From Ruminococcaceae bacterium UBA3903 (GTDB taxonomy: Bacteria > Bacillota > Clostridia > Oscillospirales > Acutalibacteraceae): 19,743 bases of DNA. The position numbers and the translations under genes are program-made. The notes beneath the pieces are model-generated. The model did not search any database. It saw only the letters and a program-made list of their open reading frames with translations, and was not told where the DNA came from. The stretch covers positions 7,000 through 26,742 of the forward strand of contig DGFJ01000021.1 of assembly GCA_002391625.1 (NCBI GenBank). The letters are read 5' to 3'. Every line of letters starts with the position of its first letter. Position 1 is the stretch's first letter. Of the stretch, positions 1 through 6,307 are shown one piece after another.

Positions 1-21
1 CGAATCTCCGATGGGTCACCA
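1..21 (+). tRNA. 3' end of a truncated tRNA (identity not determinable)
   Basis: The first 21 bases read as the end of a T-loop, the 3' T-stem strand (CTCCG), a seven-base acceptor strand (ATGGGTC), a discriminator A and an encoded CCA. The anticodon lies before the window, so the amino acid cannot be read. An acceptor beginning GACCCAT is common in tRNA-Lys of Firmicutes, but this is only a guess. It belongs to the same tRNA region as the tRNA-Gln that follows. Confidence 0.75.
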
Positions 22-22
22 A

Positions 23-64
23 ATAAATACCGCACAGGATATAACGTCTTGTGCGGTTATTTAT
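23..64 (+). terminator. Hairpin after the truncated tRNA
   Basis: CCGCACA (30-36) pairs with TGTGCGG (50-56), and A/T-rich flanks extend the stem on both sides. The following TTATTTAT is only a weak U-tract. It sits directly after the tRNA CCA, so a terminator or processing hairpin is the simplest reading. Confidence 0.5.
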
Positions 65-75
65 CACAACAACAA

Positions 76-148
76 ATTGTGCAATATGACACATATATGA
101 TGTGGATGACCAGCTTCATCAAGGCTTATAGCCTACAAATTGCACAAT
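76..148. repeat. Inverted repeat ATTGTGCAAT / ATTGCACAAT upstream of tRNA-Gln
   Basis: ATTGTGCAAT at 76-85 and its exact reverse complement at 139-148 lie 53 bp apart. Both are preceded by ACAA. The second arm ends 9 bp before the tRNA-Gln. It may be an operator or a long-range stem; I see no clear promoter for the tRNA here. Confidence 0.4.
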
Positions 149-157
149 AAAATATAT

Positions 158-232
158 TGGGCTGTCGCCAAGCGGTAAGGCAACGGACTTTGACTCCGTC
201 ACCCGTGAGTTCGAATCTCGCCAGCCCAGCCA
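158..232 (+). tRNA. tRNA-Gln (anticodon TTG)
   Basis: A complete cloverleaf: acceptor TGGGCTG pairs with CAGCCCA (222-228), discriminator G229 and encoded CCA 230-232. The anticodon stem ACGGA/TCCGT (183-187/195-199) encloses loop CTTTGAC, giving anticodon TTG (190-192), which reads CAA/CAG glutamine. The U1-A72 end pair is the usual one for bacterial tRNA-Gln. Confidence 0.97.
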
Positions 233-234
233 AA

Positions 235-268
235 GCACTCTGTAATTATTTTACAGGGTGCATTTTTT
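235..268 (+). terminator. Intrinsic terminator of tRNA-Gln
   Basis: GCACTCTGTAA (235-245) pairs with TTACAGGGTGC (251-261) around a five-base loop, followed by six T (263-268). It begins 3 bp after the tRNA CCA. Confidence 0.9.
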
Positions 269-270
269 GA

Positions 271-300
271 CTCTATAATAAATGGGCTCTATAATAAATG
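271..300 (+). repeat. 16-bp direct duplication at the left edge of an IS remnant
   Basis: CTCTATAATAAATG occurs at 271-284 and again at 287-300 with period 16. The second copy is the left terminus of the element described at 285-458, so this looks like a small duplication of the element end. Confidence 0.6.
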
Positions 301-458
301 TTGGGGTAAGAAAAAATAGAGCCTACGAACAAATTAAATTATTTCAAAAAAAGTAGAGCATATTTGAAAAAAATCCTTTAAAATAGAAGTGCTAATCAGC
401 TATTGAAAGGATGACAAATATGCTCTTATTTAATTGTATAGAAAGTTGACATAGAGCC
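285..458 (+). mobile_element. Internally deleted insertion-sequence remnant, ISL3-like (MITE-sized)
   Basis: The left end reads GGCTCTATAATAAATGTTGG and the right end, on the opposite strand, reads GGCTCTATGTCAAC, so the termini are inverted repeats sharing GGCTCTAT. Inside, AAAGGATG (a ribosome-binding site) precedes an ATG at 420 that reads MLLFNCIES and stops. Both the end sequence (GGCTCT followed by TGTTGGGGTAAG) and the peptide start recall ISL3-family elements, whose transposases often begin ML..NC. I infer that nearly the whole transposase was deleted, leaving both ends and about nine codons. No clear 8-bp target duplication flanks it. The family assignment is from memory and tentative. 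Confidence 0.5.
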
Positions 459-485
459 TTTTTTATGATGCCGAGTTCAATGCTT

Positions 486-648
486 ACAGCAGAGTCAGTC
501 CCTCACTAAACTCCTGTAAGCTGATTTCCACGGCATCGCACTTGGCTTTTTTCTCTCTGGCTTTTTAACTCCAAGTATAGAAAGCGTCCTGCTTGGTTTT
601 CTCCATCTTCATCCAGACAAAGCGTTTTTTGTATTGCCAGCGATAGAG
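486..648 (-). pseudogene. Broken coding remnant, possibly a transposon accessory protein
   Basis: On the minus strand one frame reads LYRWQYKKRFVWMKMEKT, continues about nine residues to a TAA, and resumes in the same frame as KAREKKAKCDAVEISLQE, ending in FSEGLTLL and TAA. Composition and codons (CTG, CTC, GCC) differ from the AT-rich neighbours. It has no start codon and is fused at 652 to a tRNA-derived repeat. The FVW..M....FYTW....ISLQEFSEGL pattern faintly resembles the C-terminus of IS66-type TnpB accessory proteins, which I cannot confirm. Confidence 0.3.
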
Positions 649-651
649 CTT

Positions 652-930
652 TTTTATTTTGGTGCGAGTAACGGGACTTTACCCACGGACTAAAAAAATT
701 GCCACAGGCAACTTTTTTGCTCACCGTTGGCGAGCCGTCCTTTTCAAGTCCCTTTTTTTGTTCAAAACAAAAAGTCACCTTTTGGGTGACCTTTTATTTT
801 GGTGCGAGTAACGGGACTTTACCCACGGACTAAAAAAATTGCCACAGGCAACTTTTTTGCTCACAGTTGGCGAGTCGTCCTTTTCAAGTCCCTTTTTTGT
901 TCAAAACAAAAAGTCACCTTTTGGGTGACC
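652..930 (-). repeat. Two tandem 140-bp units, each carrying the tRNA-Leu 3' end
   Basis: Unit 1 is 652-791 and unit 2 is 792-930. They differ by two substitutions and one T in a T-run. A third partial copy begins at 931 and passes into the real tRNA-Leu. Each unit contains the exact 20 bases of the tRNA-Leu 3' end (from the T-loop through CCA). Read on the minus strand each unit holds a terminator hairpin (GGTCACC..GGTGAC, T-tract), then a nested foldback: GGGACTT with AAGTCCC, GGAC with GTCC, and AAAAAAGTTGCC with GGCAATTTTTTT. A continuous reading frame at 778-506 crosses unit 1, but it translates tRNA sequence and is not believable as a protein. Confidence 0.85.
908..930 (-). terminator. 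Intrinsic terminator of tRNA-Leu
   Basis: On the minus strand GTCACC pairs with GGTGAC (plus-strand 924-929 and 913-918) around CAAAA, followed by TTTTT (912-908). It lies just after the tRNA CCA. The same hairpin recurs in the upstream repeat unit. Confidence 0.8.
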
Positions 931-938
931 TTTTATTT

Positions 939-1022
939 TGGTGCGAGTAACGGGACTTGAACCCGTACGTTAAAAACACACGCCCCTCAAACGTGCCTGT
1001 CTGCCAGTTCCAGCACACTCGC
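939..1022 (-). tRNA. tRNA-Leu (anticodon GAG)
   Basis: An 84-nt class II tRNA read on the minus strand. Acceptor GCGAGTG pairs with TACTCGC, with discriminator A and encoded CCA. The D-arm contains CTGGAACTGGCAGACAGG, typical of leucine tRNAs. The anticodon stem CACGT/GCGTG encloses TTGAGGG, giving anticodon GAG. A long variable arm (GTGTTTTTAAC) precedes the T-arm CGGG-TTCAAGT-CCCG. Its last 20 bases are duplicated twice immediately downstream (652-930). Confidence 0.95.
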
Positions 1023-1034
1023 ATATCGTCTAGC

Positions 1035-1063
1035 ATTATAACAAACAGTGCTTTTTTTGTCAA
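1035..1063 (-). promoter_or_regulatory. Consensus sigma-70/A promoter of tRNA-Leu
   Basis: On the minus strand TTGACA (1063-1058), a 17-bp spacer and TATAAT (1040-1035) lie 12 bp before the tRNA 5' end. Both boxes are perfect consensus, as expected for a stable-RNA gene. Confidence 0.9.
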
Positions 1064-1303
1064 GATTTTCTAACGCTGCTTTGTGCTTTTCTATATTATA
1101 TTGAAAAAATAAAAATTTCTGCTGATAGTACCTTCCTGCTTTTTTTATTTACGTTGCCTTTTACCAGAATCTATATAAATCAAGCCTTTAAAAGAATGTG
1201 TTAGTTTAAATCATCACCTAATGCATAATATATTTTAAATGACAAAAAATAGTTTATTCGTCCTATTGTTTTGTATAAATTTCTTTTAAAACCACGCTCT
1301 GTG
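1064..1303. other. AT-rich intergenic stretch without a gene
   Basis: This lies between the divergent tRNA-Leu and yfmF promoters. I see no reading frame with a ribosome-binding site and no conserved RNA element. It serves as the divergent control region. Confidence 0.6.
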
Positions 1304-1312
1304 TGGTATAAT
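1304..1312 (+). promoter_or_regulatory. Extended -10 promoter for the yfmF-yfmH genes
   Basis: TGGTATAAT is a perfect extended -10 (TGnTATAAT) about 60 bp before the yfmF start. No good -35 is visible at 17 bp, which fits the extended -10 class. A short foldback ACCAC..GTGGT (1291-1307) overlaps it. Confidence 0.65.
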
Positions 1313-1372
1313 AATTGTCAACAATATTTTCCATATACAATTGCACCACAGGTGTAAAGGAAGGATAATCTT

Positions 1373-2635
1373 ATGAATAAAATAGTACAACAAAATATCG
1401 CCCCTGCCGTCACCTTTAGCAATATACAGGACGACAGATTTAAAACAGTTAAAATTTCTGCAACTATGTTTTTACCTTTAATAAAGGAAACAGTAGCAGC
1501 TAACGCTATACTTCCTATGCTGTTAACTAGATCCTGCAAGGAGTACCCTGACGCTACCAGCTTAAACCGAAAGCTAAACAATTTATACGGTGCAGACATA
1601 AGCGGTTACAGCCGAAAAATGGGAGAATCCATTGCGCTGACAGTATCCATTTCTGCCATAGATGACAGATACACCATGAATAACGAAAAATTGTCTGGTG
1701 AGCTGGTTCATTTGCTTTGCTCTATGCTGTTTAATCCAAAGGTTGAAAATGGCAGGTTTTGTGACAGTGACTTTGCACAGGAAAAACGTCAGCTAATAGA
1801 CGCTATAGATGCAGAGTTTAATGAAAAACGTGTTTATGCCGCTAACAGGTGCGGTGAAATTATGTTTGAAAACGAGGCTTTTGGCATACGCCGTTATGGT
1901 TCTAAGGAAGCTGTAGAAAGCTTAACAGCTAGCGAAGCCTTTACTGCTTGGGAAAATATGCTTTCTACTGCCCGTGTAGAATTAATGATGATTGGCAGCT
2001 GTGACAGCACAGAGGCACTACAGGCTTTTACCAGGGCGTTTTCTAATATTAACAGAATACCCGTCAGTATTTCCACAGTGACAAAGAAAAATGTTGATAA
2101 GGTTAAAACCGTAACAGAGGAAATGGATGTAGCACAGTGCAAGCTGTTTATGGGCTTTCGTACAGGTGCTGCCGAGCCTGATGATACTATGGCTATGCGT
2201 TTAGCAGTGGCTATATTAGGTGGAACACCAAACTCTAAGCTGTTCTTAAATGTTAGGGAAAAGTACAGTCTTTGCTACTACTGTGGCTCTCGCTATGACC
2301 GTATAAAGGGCATTGTAACTGTGGACAGTGGTGTAGAAAAGGAAAATATAGATAAAGCTAAGCAAGAAATATTAAACCAGCTACAGCTTTTGAAAAACGG
2401 TGAATTAACCGACTTTGAGATACAGTCCACTAAAATGAGCATTGCCAACAGCTTTAACTCTATGAGCGACACCATCAGCGGTACAGAAGGCTGGTATTTA
2501 AGCCAAATGATGGACAGTACACTTCAGTCCCCTGCACAGGCAACAGAAGCTATGAATGCTGTAACAAAGGATGAAATTATTAAAGCCGCACAGACTATTG
2601 TTTTGGATACTGTGTACGTTTTAGCTTCTAAGTAA
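1373..2635 (+). CDS. yfmF: M16-family peptidase-like protein YfmF (inactive partner)
   Basis: A 420-aa protein of the M16 (pitrilysin/processing-peptidase) clan, matching the YfmF type that is found next to YfmH. In Bacillus this pair is linked to maturation of the 5-aminopentanol modification on elongation factor P. The N-terminal half lacks the zinc motif HxxEH: the equivalent stretch reads AILPMLLTRSCKEYP. It is therefore the catalytically silent partner, as is usual when M16 proteins work as pairs. C-terminal M16 features include MRLAVAILGG followed by KLFLNVREKYSLCYYCGS near residues 276-305. AAGGAAGG ends 8 bases before the ATG. It ends 19 bp before yfmH in a clear operon. No efp gene lies in the window. 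Family assignment is solid; the EF-P role is carried over from homologues. Confidence 0.88.
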   Translation: MNKIVQQNIAPAVTFSNIQDDRFKTVKISATMFLPLIKETVAANAILPMLLTRSCKEYPDATSLNRKLNNLYGADISGYSRKMGESIALTVSISAIDDRYTMNNEKLSGELVHLLCSMLFNPKVENGRFCDSDFAQEKRQLIDAIDAEFNEKRVYAANRCGEIMFENEAFGIRRYGSKEAVESLTASEAFTAWENMLSTARVELMMIGSCDSTEALQAFTRAFSNINRIPVSISTVTKKNVDKVKTVTEEMDVAQCKLFMGFRTGAAEPDDTMAMRLAVAILGGTPNSKLFLNVREKYSLCYYCGSRYDRIKGIVTVDSGVEKENIDKAKQEILNQLQLLKNGELTDFEIQSTKMSIANSFNSMSDTISGTEGWYLSQMMDSTLQSPAQATEAMNAVTKDEIIKAAQTIVLDTVYVLASK

Positions 2636-2654
2636 TTTGGAAAGGAGAAAATAT

Positions 2655-3932
2655 ATGAGCATACAAGAAATAACCAGCCAAAAGGCTGGGGATAAATATT
2701 ACAAAATTAATCACAAATCCGGCTTAACAATCTACGTATATCCAAAGGCGGGCTACAGCTCCACCTATGCTATTTTTGGCACAAAATACGGCTCAATTAA
2801 TACTACCTTTAAAGATGAGAAGGGACAGCTCACAACTGTACCAGACGGCATAGCCCATTATTTAGAGCATAAGCTGTTTGAAAGCGAGGACGGGGACGCA
2901 TTTTTAAAGTACGCTAAAACAGGTGCTTCTGCCAATGCCTACACCTCCTTTGACAAGACCTGTTATCTGTTCTCCTGTACAGAGCGGTTTAAGGAATCTA
3001 TGGATATACTGTTAGACTTTGTACAGTCCCCATATTTCACAAGGGAAACCGTGGCTAAGGAGCAGGGTATTATTGGTCAGGAAATAAGAATGTATGACGA
3101 TGCACCATCATGGCGAGTTCTATTTAATCTGCTGGATAAAATGTATCACAATCACCCTGTTAAAATTGACATAGCAGGAACTGTTGAATCTATAGCTGAG
3201 ATTACACCGGAAAAGCTTTACACCTGCTACAATGGTTTTTACAACCTGCACAATATGGCTCTTTGTGTTGCTGGCAACACCACGGTGGAGGAGGTTCTGT
3301 CCATAGCTGACGAAAAGCTAAAGGACTCTCCACAGCAAAGCATGGAGAGCTTTGTAGTTAGTGAGCCTGACCACGTTGTGTCAGATTATGTAGAGCAAAA
3401 GTTCGCTGTAGCTGTGCCATTGTTCCAGCTAGGTTTTAAGGAAACCCCTACAAGCCAGCGTATGAGTGTAGAAAAAATAGCTCAAAGTGACATTCTTTTA
3501 TTTATATTAGCATCTAACTCATCTCCCTTATACAAGGAATTAATGGATAATGAGCTTATAAACGGAACCTTTGAATATGAGCATTTTGAGGGACCCGGCT
3601 ACAGCAGTGTGTTTTTTGGCGGTGAATCCCGCAACCCTAAGGAAACAGCACAGCATATTAGAAAAGCTGTTGACAGCCTGCGTCAAGGCGGTGTAAGTCA
3701 GGCGGATTTTGAAACAGCTAAAAGGGCTATGTACGGTGACGCTATCAGCTCACTAAATAGGGTGGATACTATTGCCAATATGCTTATTGACTTTGATTTT
3801 GCAGACAGAGAAATTTTTGCGTATATAGACGCTATTGCTAACACCACTATTGAACAGGTAAATGCTAGACTGTTAGAACAGCTGGACAGCACTAAATCAA
3901 CCCTATCGGTTATCCTGCCCTTAGAGGATTAG
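2655..3932 (+). CDS. yfmH: M16-family zinc metallopeptidase YfmH
   Basis: A 425-aa active M16 metallopeptidase. HYLEH at residues 68-72 is the inverted zinc motif HxxEH: His68 and His72 are ligands and Glu71 is the catalytic base. Glu136 and Glu143 in KEQGIIGQEIRMYDD match the downstream conserved glutamates, one of them the third ligand. FLKYAKTGASANAYTSFDKT is the usual segment after the motif. With YfmF it is expected to form a two-subunit clamshell protease; in Bacillus the pair is associated with elongation factor P 5-aminopentanol modification. I start it at the ATG at 2655 because AAAGGAG (2641-2647) is ideally spaced. An upstream in-frame TTG at 2637 would add six residues but would place that Shine-Dalgarno sequence inside the gene. 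Confidence 0.9.
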   Translation: MSIQEITSQKAGDKYYKINHKSGLTIYVYPKAGYSSTYAIFGTKYGSINTTFKDEKGQLTTVPDGIAHYLEHKLFESEDGDAFLKYAKTGASANAYTSFDKTCYLFSCTERFKESMDILLDFVQSPYFTRETVAKEQGIIGQEIRMYDDAPSWRVLFNLLDKMYHNHPVKIDIAGTVESIAEITPEKLYTCYNGFYNLHNMALCVAGNTTVEEVLSIADEKLKDSPQQSMESFVVSEPDHVVSDYVEQKFAVAVPLFQLGFKETPTSQRMSVEKIAQSDILLFILASNSSPLYKELMDNELINGTFEYEHFEGPGYSSVFFGGESRNPKETAQHIRKAVDSLRQGGVSQADFETAKRAMYGDAISSLNRVDTIANMLIDFDFADREIFAYIDAIANTTIEQVNARLLEQLDSTKSTLSVILPLED

Positions 3933-3963
3933 TTTTTAACGATTTGCTTTTTGCACGGAGCAT

Positions 3964-4013
3964 TTATAAGGCAGCCTATTAAGGGCTTAATAGGCTAACA
4001 GGCTGCTTTATAA
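3964..4013 (+). terminator. Two overlapping, mutually exclusive hairpins between yfmH and lgt
   Basis: TTATAAGGCAGCCT (3964-3977) can pair with AGGCTGCTTTATAA (4000-4013) with one G-T pair. Alternatively AGCCTATTAAG (3973-3983) can pair with CTTAATAGGCT (3986-3996). The two stems share AGCCT, so they compete in part. There is no proper U-tract. It is probably a weak terminator or RNA-processing/attenuation site between yfmH and lgt. Confidence 0.5.
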
Positions 4014-4068
4014 GTAGCAGGATAAAACCTATACAAACTATTACACAATTTTACAAAGGAATGATAAA

Positions 4069-4917
4069 ATGTTTAATGTTTCTTTTCCCGGTTTTGGTTG
4101 GGAATTCACTGTATCTCCTGTCGCCTTTTCCATTGGTGGGCTGACAGTACGATGGTATGGACTAATCATCGCCATCGGCTTATGCCTAGCCGTTGCCTAC
4201 GGATGTAAGGTGGCTAAACGGTTTGATATAACCGCAGACAAGCTGTTAAACTGTGTTATTGTCGGAACAATAACAGGTATTATAGGTGCCAGATTGTACT
4301 ATGTTTTATTTTCGTGGGATATGTACAAGGACGACCTAATGGGGATTTTTCGTATAAACGAGGGTGGCTTAGCCATATACGGTGGTATTATTGGTGCTTT
4401 AATCGGCGGGTTAATAGTTGCTAAAATCACCAAAATGAACATAGCTGGGTTACTGGATGTTGCTGCCTTGGGATTTTTAATTGGTCAAGGTATTGGCAGA
4501 TGGGGCAACTTTTTTAACCAAGAGGCATATGGCACCGCTACGGATCTGCCTTGGCGGATGGTAAGCGAGGGTACAAACATGGTTGGTGTGCATCCCTGCT
4601 TTTTGTACGAATCTATTTGGTGCTTATTAGGCTTTGTCCTGCTGCACTTTTTCAGTAAGAGTAAATTCAGAAAATATTATGGTCAGGTTGGTTTAATATA
4701 TCTGGTTTGGTACGGCTTTGAAAGAATGTTCGTAGAGGGCTTACGTACCGACAGCCTGTACACACCAATTTTAGGTTTACGGGTATCTCAGGTATTATCA
4801 TTTGTATTATTTGGGGCTGGTATAATAGCACTAATTATTTTGGCATATAAGAAAAAAAGCAATATAAAGGCAATAGCAGAGGAAAACAAAGCAAAGGAGA
4901 AGGTAACAAATGGCTAA
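4069..4917 (+). CDS. lgt: Prolipoprotein diacylglyceryl transferase Lgt
   Basis: A 282-aa polytopic membrane enzyme that moves diacylglycerol from phosphatidylglycerol onto the lipobox cysteine of prelipoproteins, the first step in lipoprotein maturation. The Lgt signature GRWGNFFNQEAYG is at residues 143-155 and carries the essential arginine. GGLAIYGGIIGALIGG (99-114), HPCFLYES (175-182) and FERMFVEGLRTDSLY (217-231) are the other family blocks. About seven hydrophobic segments are visible and the C-terminus is lysine-rich. AAAGGA precedes the ATG by eight bases. It overlaps folD by 8 bp, so the two are translationally coupled. A likely substrate, the lipoprotein at 19009-19653, is in this same window. 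Confidence 0.97.
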   Translation: MFNVSFPGFGWEFTVSPVAFSIGGLTVRWYGLIIAIGLCLAVAYGCKVAKRFDITADKLLNCVIVGTITGIIGARLYYVLFSWDMYKDDLMGIFRINEGGLAIYGGIIGALIGGLIVAKITKMNIAGLLDVAALGFLIGQGIGRWGNFFNQEAYGTATDLPWRMVSEGTNMVGVHPCFLYESIWCLLGFVLLHFFSKSKFRKYYGQVGLIYLVWYGFERMFVEGLRTDSLYTPILGLRVSQVLSFVLFGAGIIALIILAYKKKSNIKAIAEENKAKEKVTNG

Positions 4918-5764
4918 GATTATTGACGGTAGGGCAGTGTCTGCCAATGTAAAGGCAGAGGTAGCAAGGGAAGCTCAGGCACTAAAGGCACAGGGTGTAG
5001 CACCTGGTTTGGCGGTAGTAATTGTGGGTGATGACCCTGCATCTCGTGTATATGTTAACAACAAAAAGAAAGCCTGTGAGCTGGTAGGCTTTTTGTCAGA
5101 GGAATATGCTATGCCTGCTTCAACAACACAGGCTGAACTAATGGAGCTTGTGCATAAGCTAAATCAGGATAAAAAAATTAATGGCATCTTAGTACAGCTG
5201 CCATTACCAAAGCATTTAGATGAAAAGGCTGTTATAGAAGCTATTGACCCTGTTAAGGACGTTGACGCCTTTCACGCCTCTAACGTTGGTAAAATCATGA
5301 TAGGTGATTATCATTTTTTACCATGTACACCTGCCGGTGTAATGGAGCTGTTGAAGTCTGAAAACATAGAAATTAACGGTAAGGAATGTGTTGTAATTGG
5401 TAGAAGCAACATTGTAGGTAAGCCAATGGCAATGCTTTTGCTGCATCAAAATGGCACAGTAACCATATGTCACAGCCGAACACAAAACCTTAAAGAAACC
5501 TGTAGCCGAGCAGATATATTGGTAGCTGCTGTGGGTATACCAAAATTTGTTAAGGCTGATATGGTAAAGGAAGGTGCAGTAGTTATTGACGTAGGTATGG
5601 ACAGGGACGAAAACGGAAAGCTGTGCGGTGATGTTGACTTTGCCCAAGTAGAACCAAAGGCGTCATACATAACACCTGTACCAGGGGGAGTAGGTCCTAT
5701 GACTATAGCTATGCTAATGAAAAACACATTAATGGCGGCTAAAATTCAAAATGGCTTGACATAA
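4910..5764 (+). CDS. folD: Bifunctional methylene-THF dehydrogenase / methenyl-THF cyclohydrolase FolD
   Basis: A 284-aa cytoplasmic enzyme that interconverts 5,10-methylene-THF, 5,10-methenyl-THF and 10-formyl-THF using NADP, feeding purine and one-carbon metabolism. The catalytic block YVNNKKKACE is at 48-57, with Lys52 in the YxxxK position. NGILVQLPLP (91-100), KDVDAFH (116-122) and PCTPAGV (138-144) follow. The Rossmann dinucleotide motif is GRSNIVGKP (164-172), and the C-terminal signature PGGVGPMTIAML is at 258-269. Length is typical. The start lies inside the end of lgt, with AAAGGAGAAGG upstream as the ribosome-binding site. No clear terminator follows immediately; the next strong hairpin is at 6261. 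Confidence 0.97.
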   Translation: MAKIIDGRAVSANVKAEVAREAQALKAQGVAPGLAVVIVGDDPASRVYVNNKKKACELVGFLSEEYAMPASTTQAELMELVHKLNQDKKINGILVQLPLPKHLDEKAVIEAIDPVKDVDAFHASNVGKIMIGDYHFLPCTPAGVMELLKSENIEINGKECVVIGRSNIVGKPMAMLLLHQNGTVTICHSRTQNLKETCSRADILVAAVGIPKFVKADMVKEGAVVIDVGMDRDENGKLCGDVDFAQVEPKASYITPVPGGVGPMTIAMLMKNTLMAAKIQNGLT

Positions 5765-5781
5765 TAAAACACACAATCTTA

Positions 5782-5949
5782 TTTAGGTTTGAGGATATAA
5801 ATAATACCTACGCTGGACAAATAAATCAAATACCTCCAACATGATTATATTCACATGATTTTAGGTATGAAAACGGAAAATATGTATATTATGATTCTTA
5901 TGTCGGTGGAGAAAAATTTACGGGGGAAGAGGTAATTTGGACTGACTGA
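5782..5949 (+). pseudogene. DUF5680-domain gene remnant
   Basis: One frame reads FRFEDINNTYAGQINQIPPT, a TGA, then LYSHDFRYENGKYVYYDS and YVGGEKFTGEEVIWTD, then a second TGA. The order TYAG ... SHDF.Y..G.Y.Y.D.Y.GGE.F.GEE..W is what I know from DUF5680 proteins, small proteins of unknown function common in Clostridia. There is no start codon or ribosome-binding site, an internal stop is present, and the C-terminal part is missing. It is therefore a dead gene, sitting directly behind folD. Confidence 0.6.
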
Positions 5950-6240
5950 TTATAGAGCGATTATTGAAGAAACTCAAGAATATGTGGATGAATATTAGTT
6001 GGAAAATCTTAATTTACGTGGCAGCTATAAGCAGGTAATATTATCATATATAGGAAAAAGCATCCTGACTTAGTTGGGTTGTAGGATAGTATTTATATGC
6101 ATGGCTAAAATAAGTATTTTGATAAATTATCAAGCGATATAGATAAATATTTTAATATATTAGAAATTAATTATTTAAATTATTTTTATCATGAGAAGTT
6201 GGTGTATCAGAAAAAGCAGAAAGCTGAAATATAATCATAA
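5950..6240 (+). other. Decayed coding-like sequence of unknown origin
   Basis: Several short frames look coding but are broken by stops. Examples are DYRAIIEETQEYVDEY near 5948-5998, KKHPDLVGL near 6055-6084 and KYFDKLSSDIDKYFNILEIN ending in YHEKLVYQKKQKAEI near 6114-6233. None has a start with a ribosome-binding site. They may come from one frameshifted gene or from several. I do not recognise the family. Confidence 0.3.
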
Positions 6241-6260
6241 TTTGATTTTGAAGCATATAC

Positions 6261-6301
6261 AATACGCCCCCTTGAGTAAAAATCTCTCAAGGGGGCGTAT
6301 T
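6261..6301. terminator. 16-bp perfect hairpin between convergent folD and helicase-loader genes
   Basis: AATACGCCCCCTTGAG (6261-6276) and CTCAAGGGGGCGTATT (6286-6301) are perfect inverted repeats with a nine-base loop. The hairpin lies 6 bp after the stop codon of the minus-strand helicase loader and downstream of folD on the plus strand. U-tracts are poor on both sides, but its strength and position suggest a bidirectional terminator. TACGCCCCCT is shared with the hairpin at 15280-15321. Confidence 0.7.
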
Positions 6302-6307
6302 GACGTT

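Noticed and set aside
506..778. A 90-aa minus-strand reading frame beginning MTFCFEQKKGLEKDG
   Set aside because: It starts inside a tandem repeat, translates tRNA-Leu 3' sequence and a terminator, has no ribosome-binding site, and crosses from repeat into unrelated remnant DNA.
652..819. Extra tRNA-Leu genes or tRNA pseudogenes in the repeat units
   Set aside because: Only the last 20 bases of the tRNA are repeated; there is no anticodon arm, D-arm or 5' acceptor strand.
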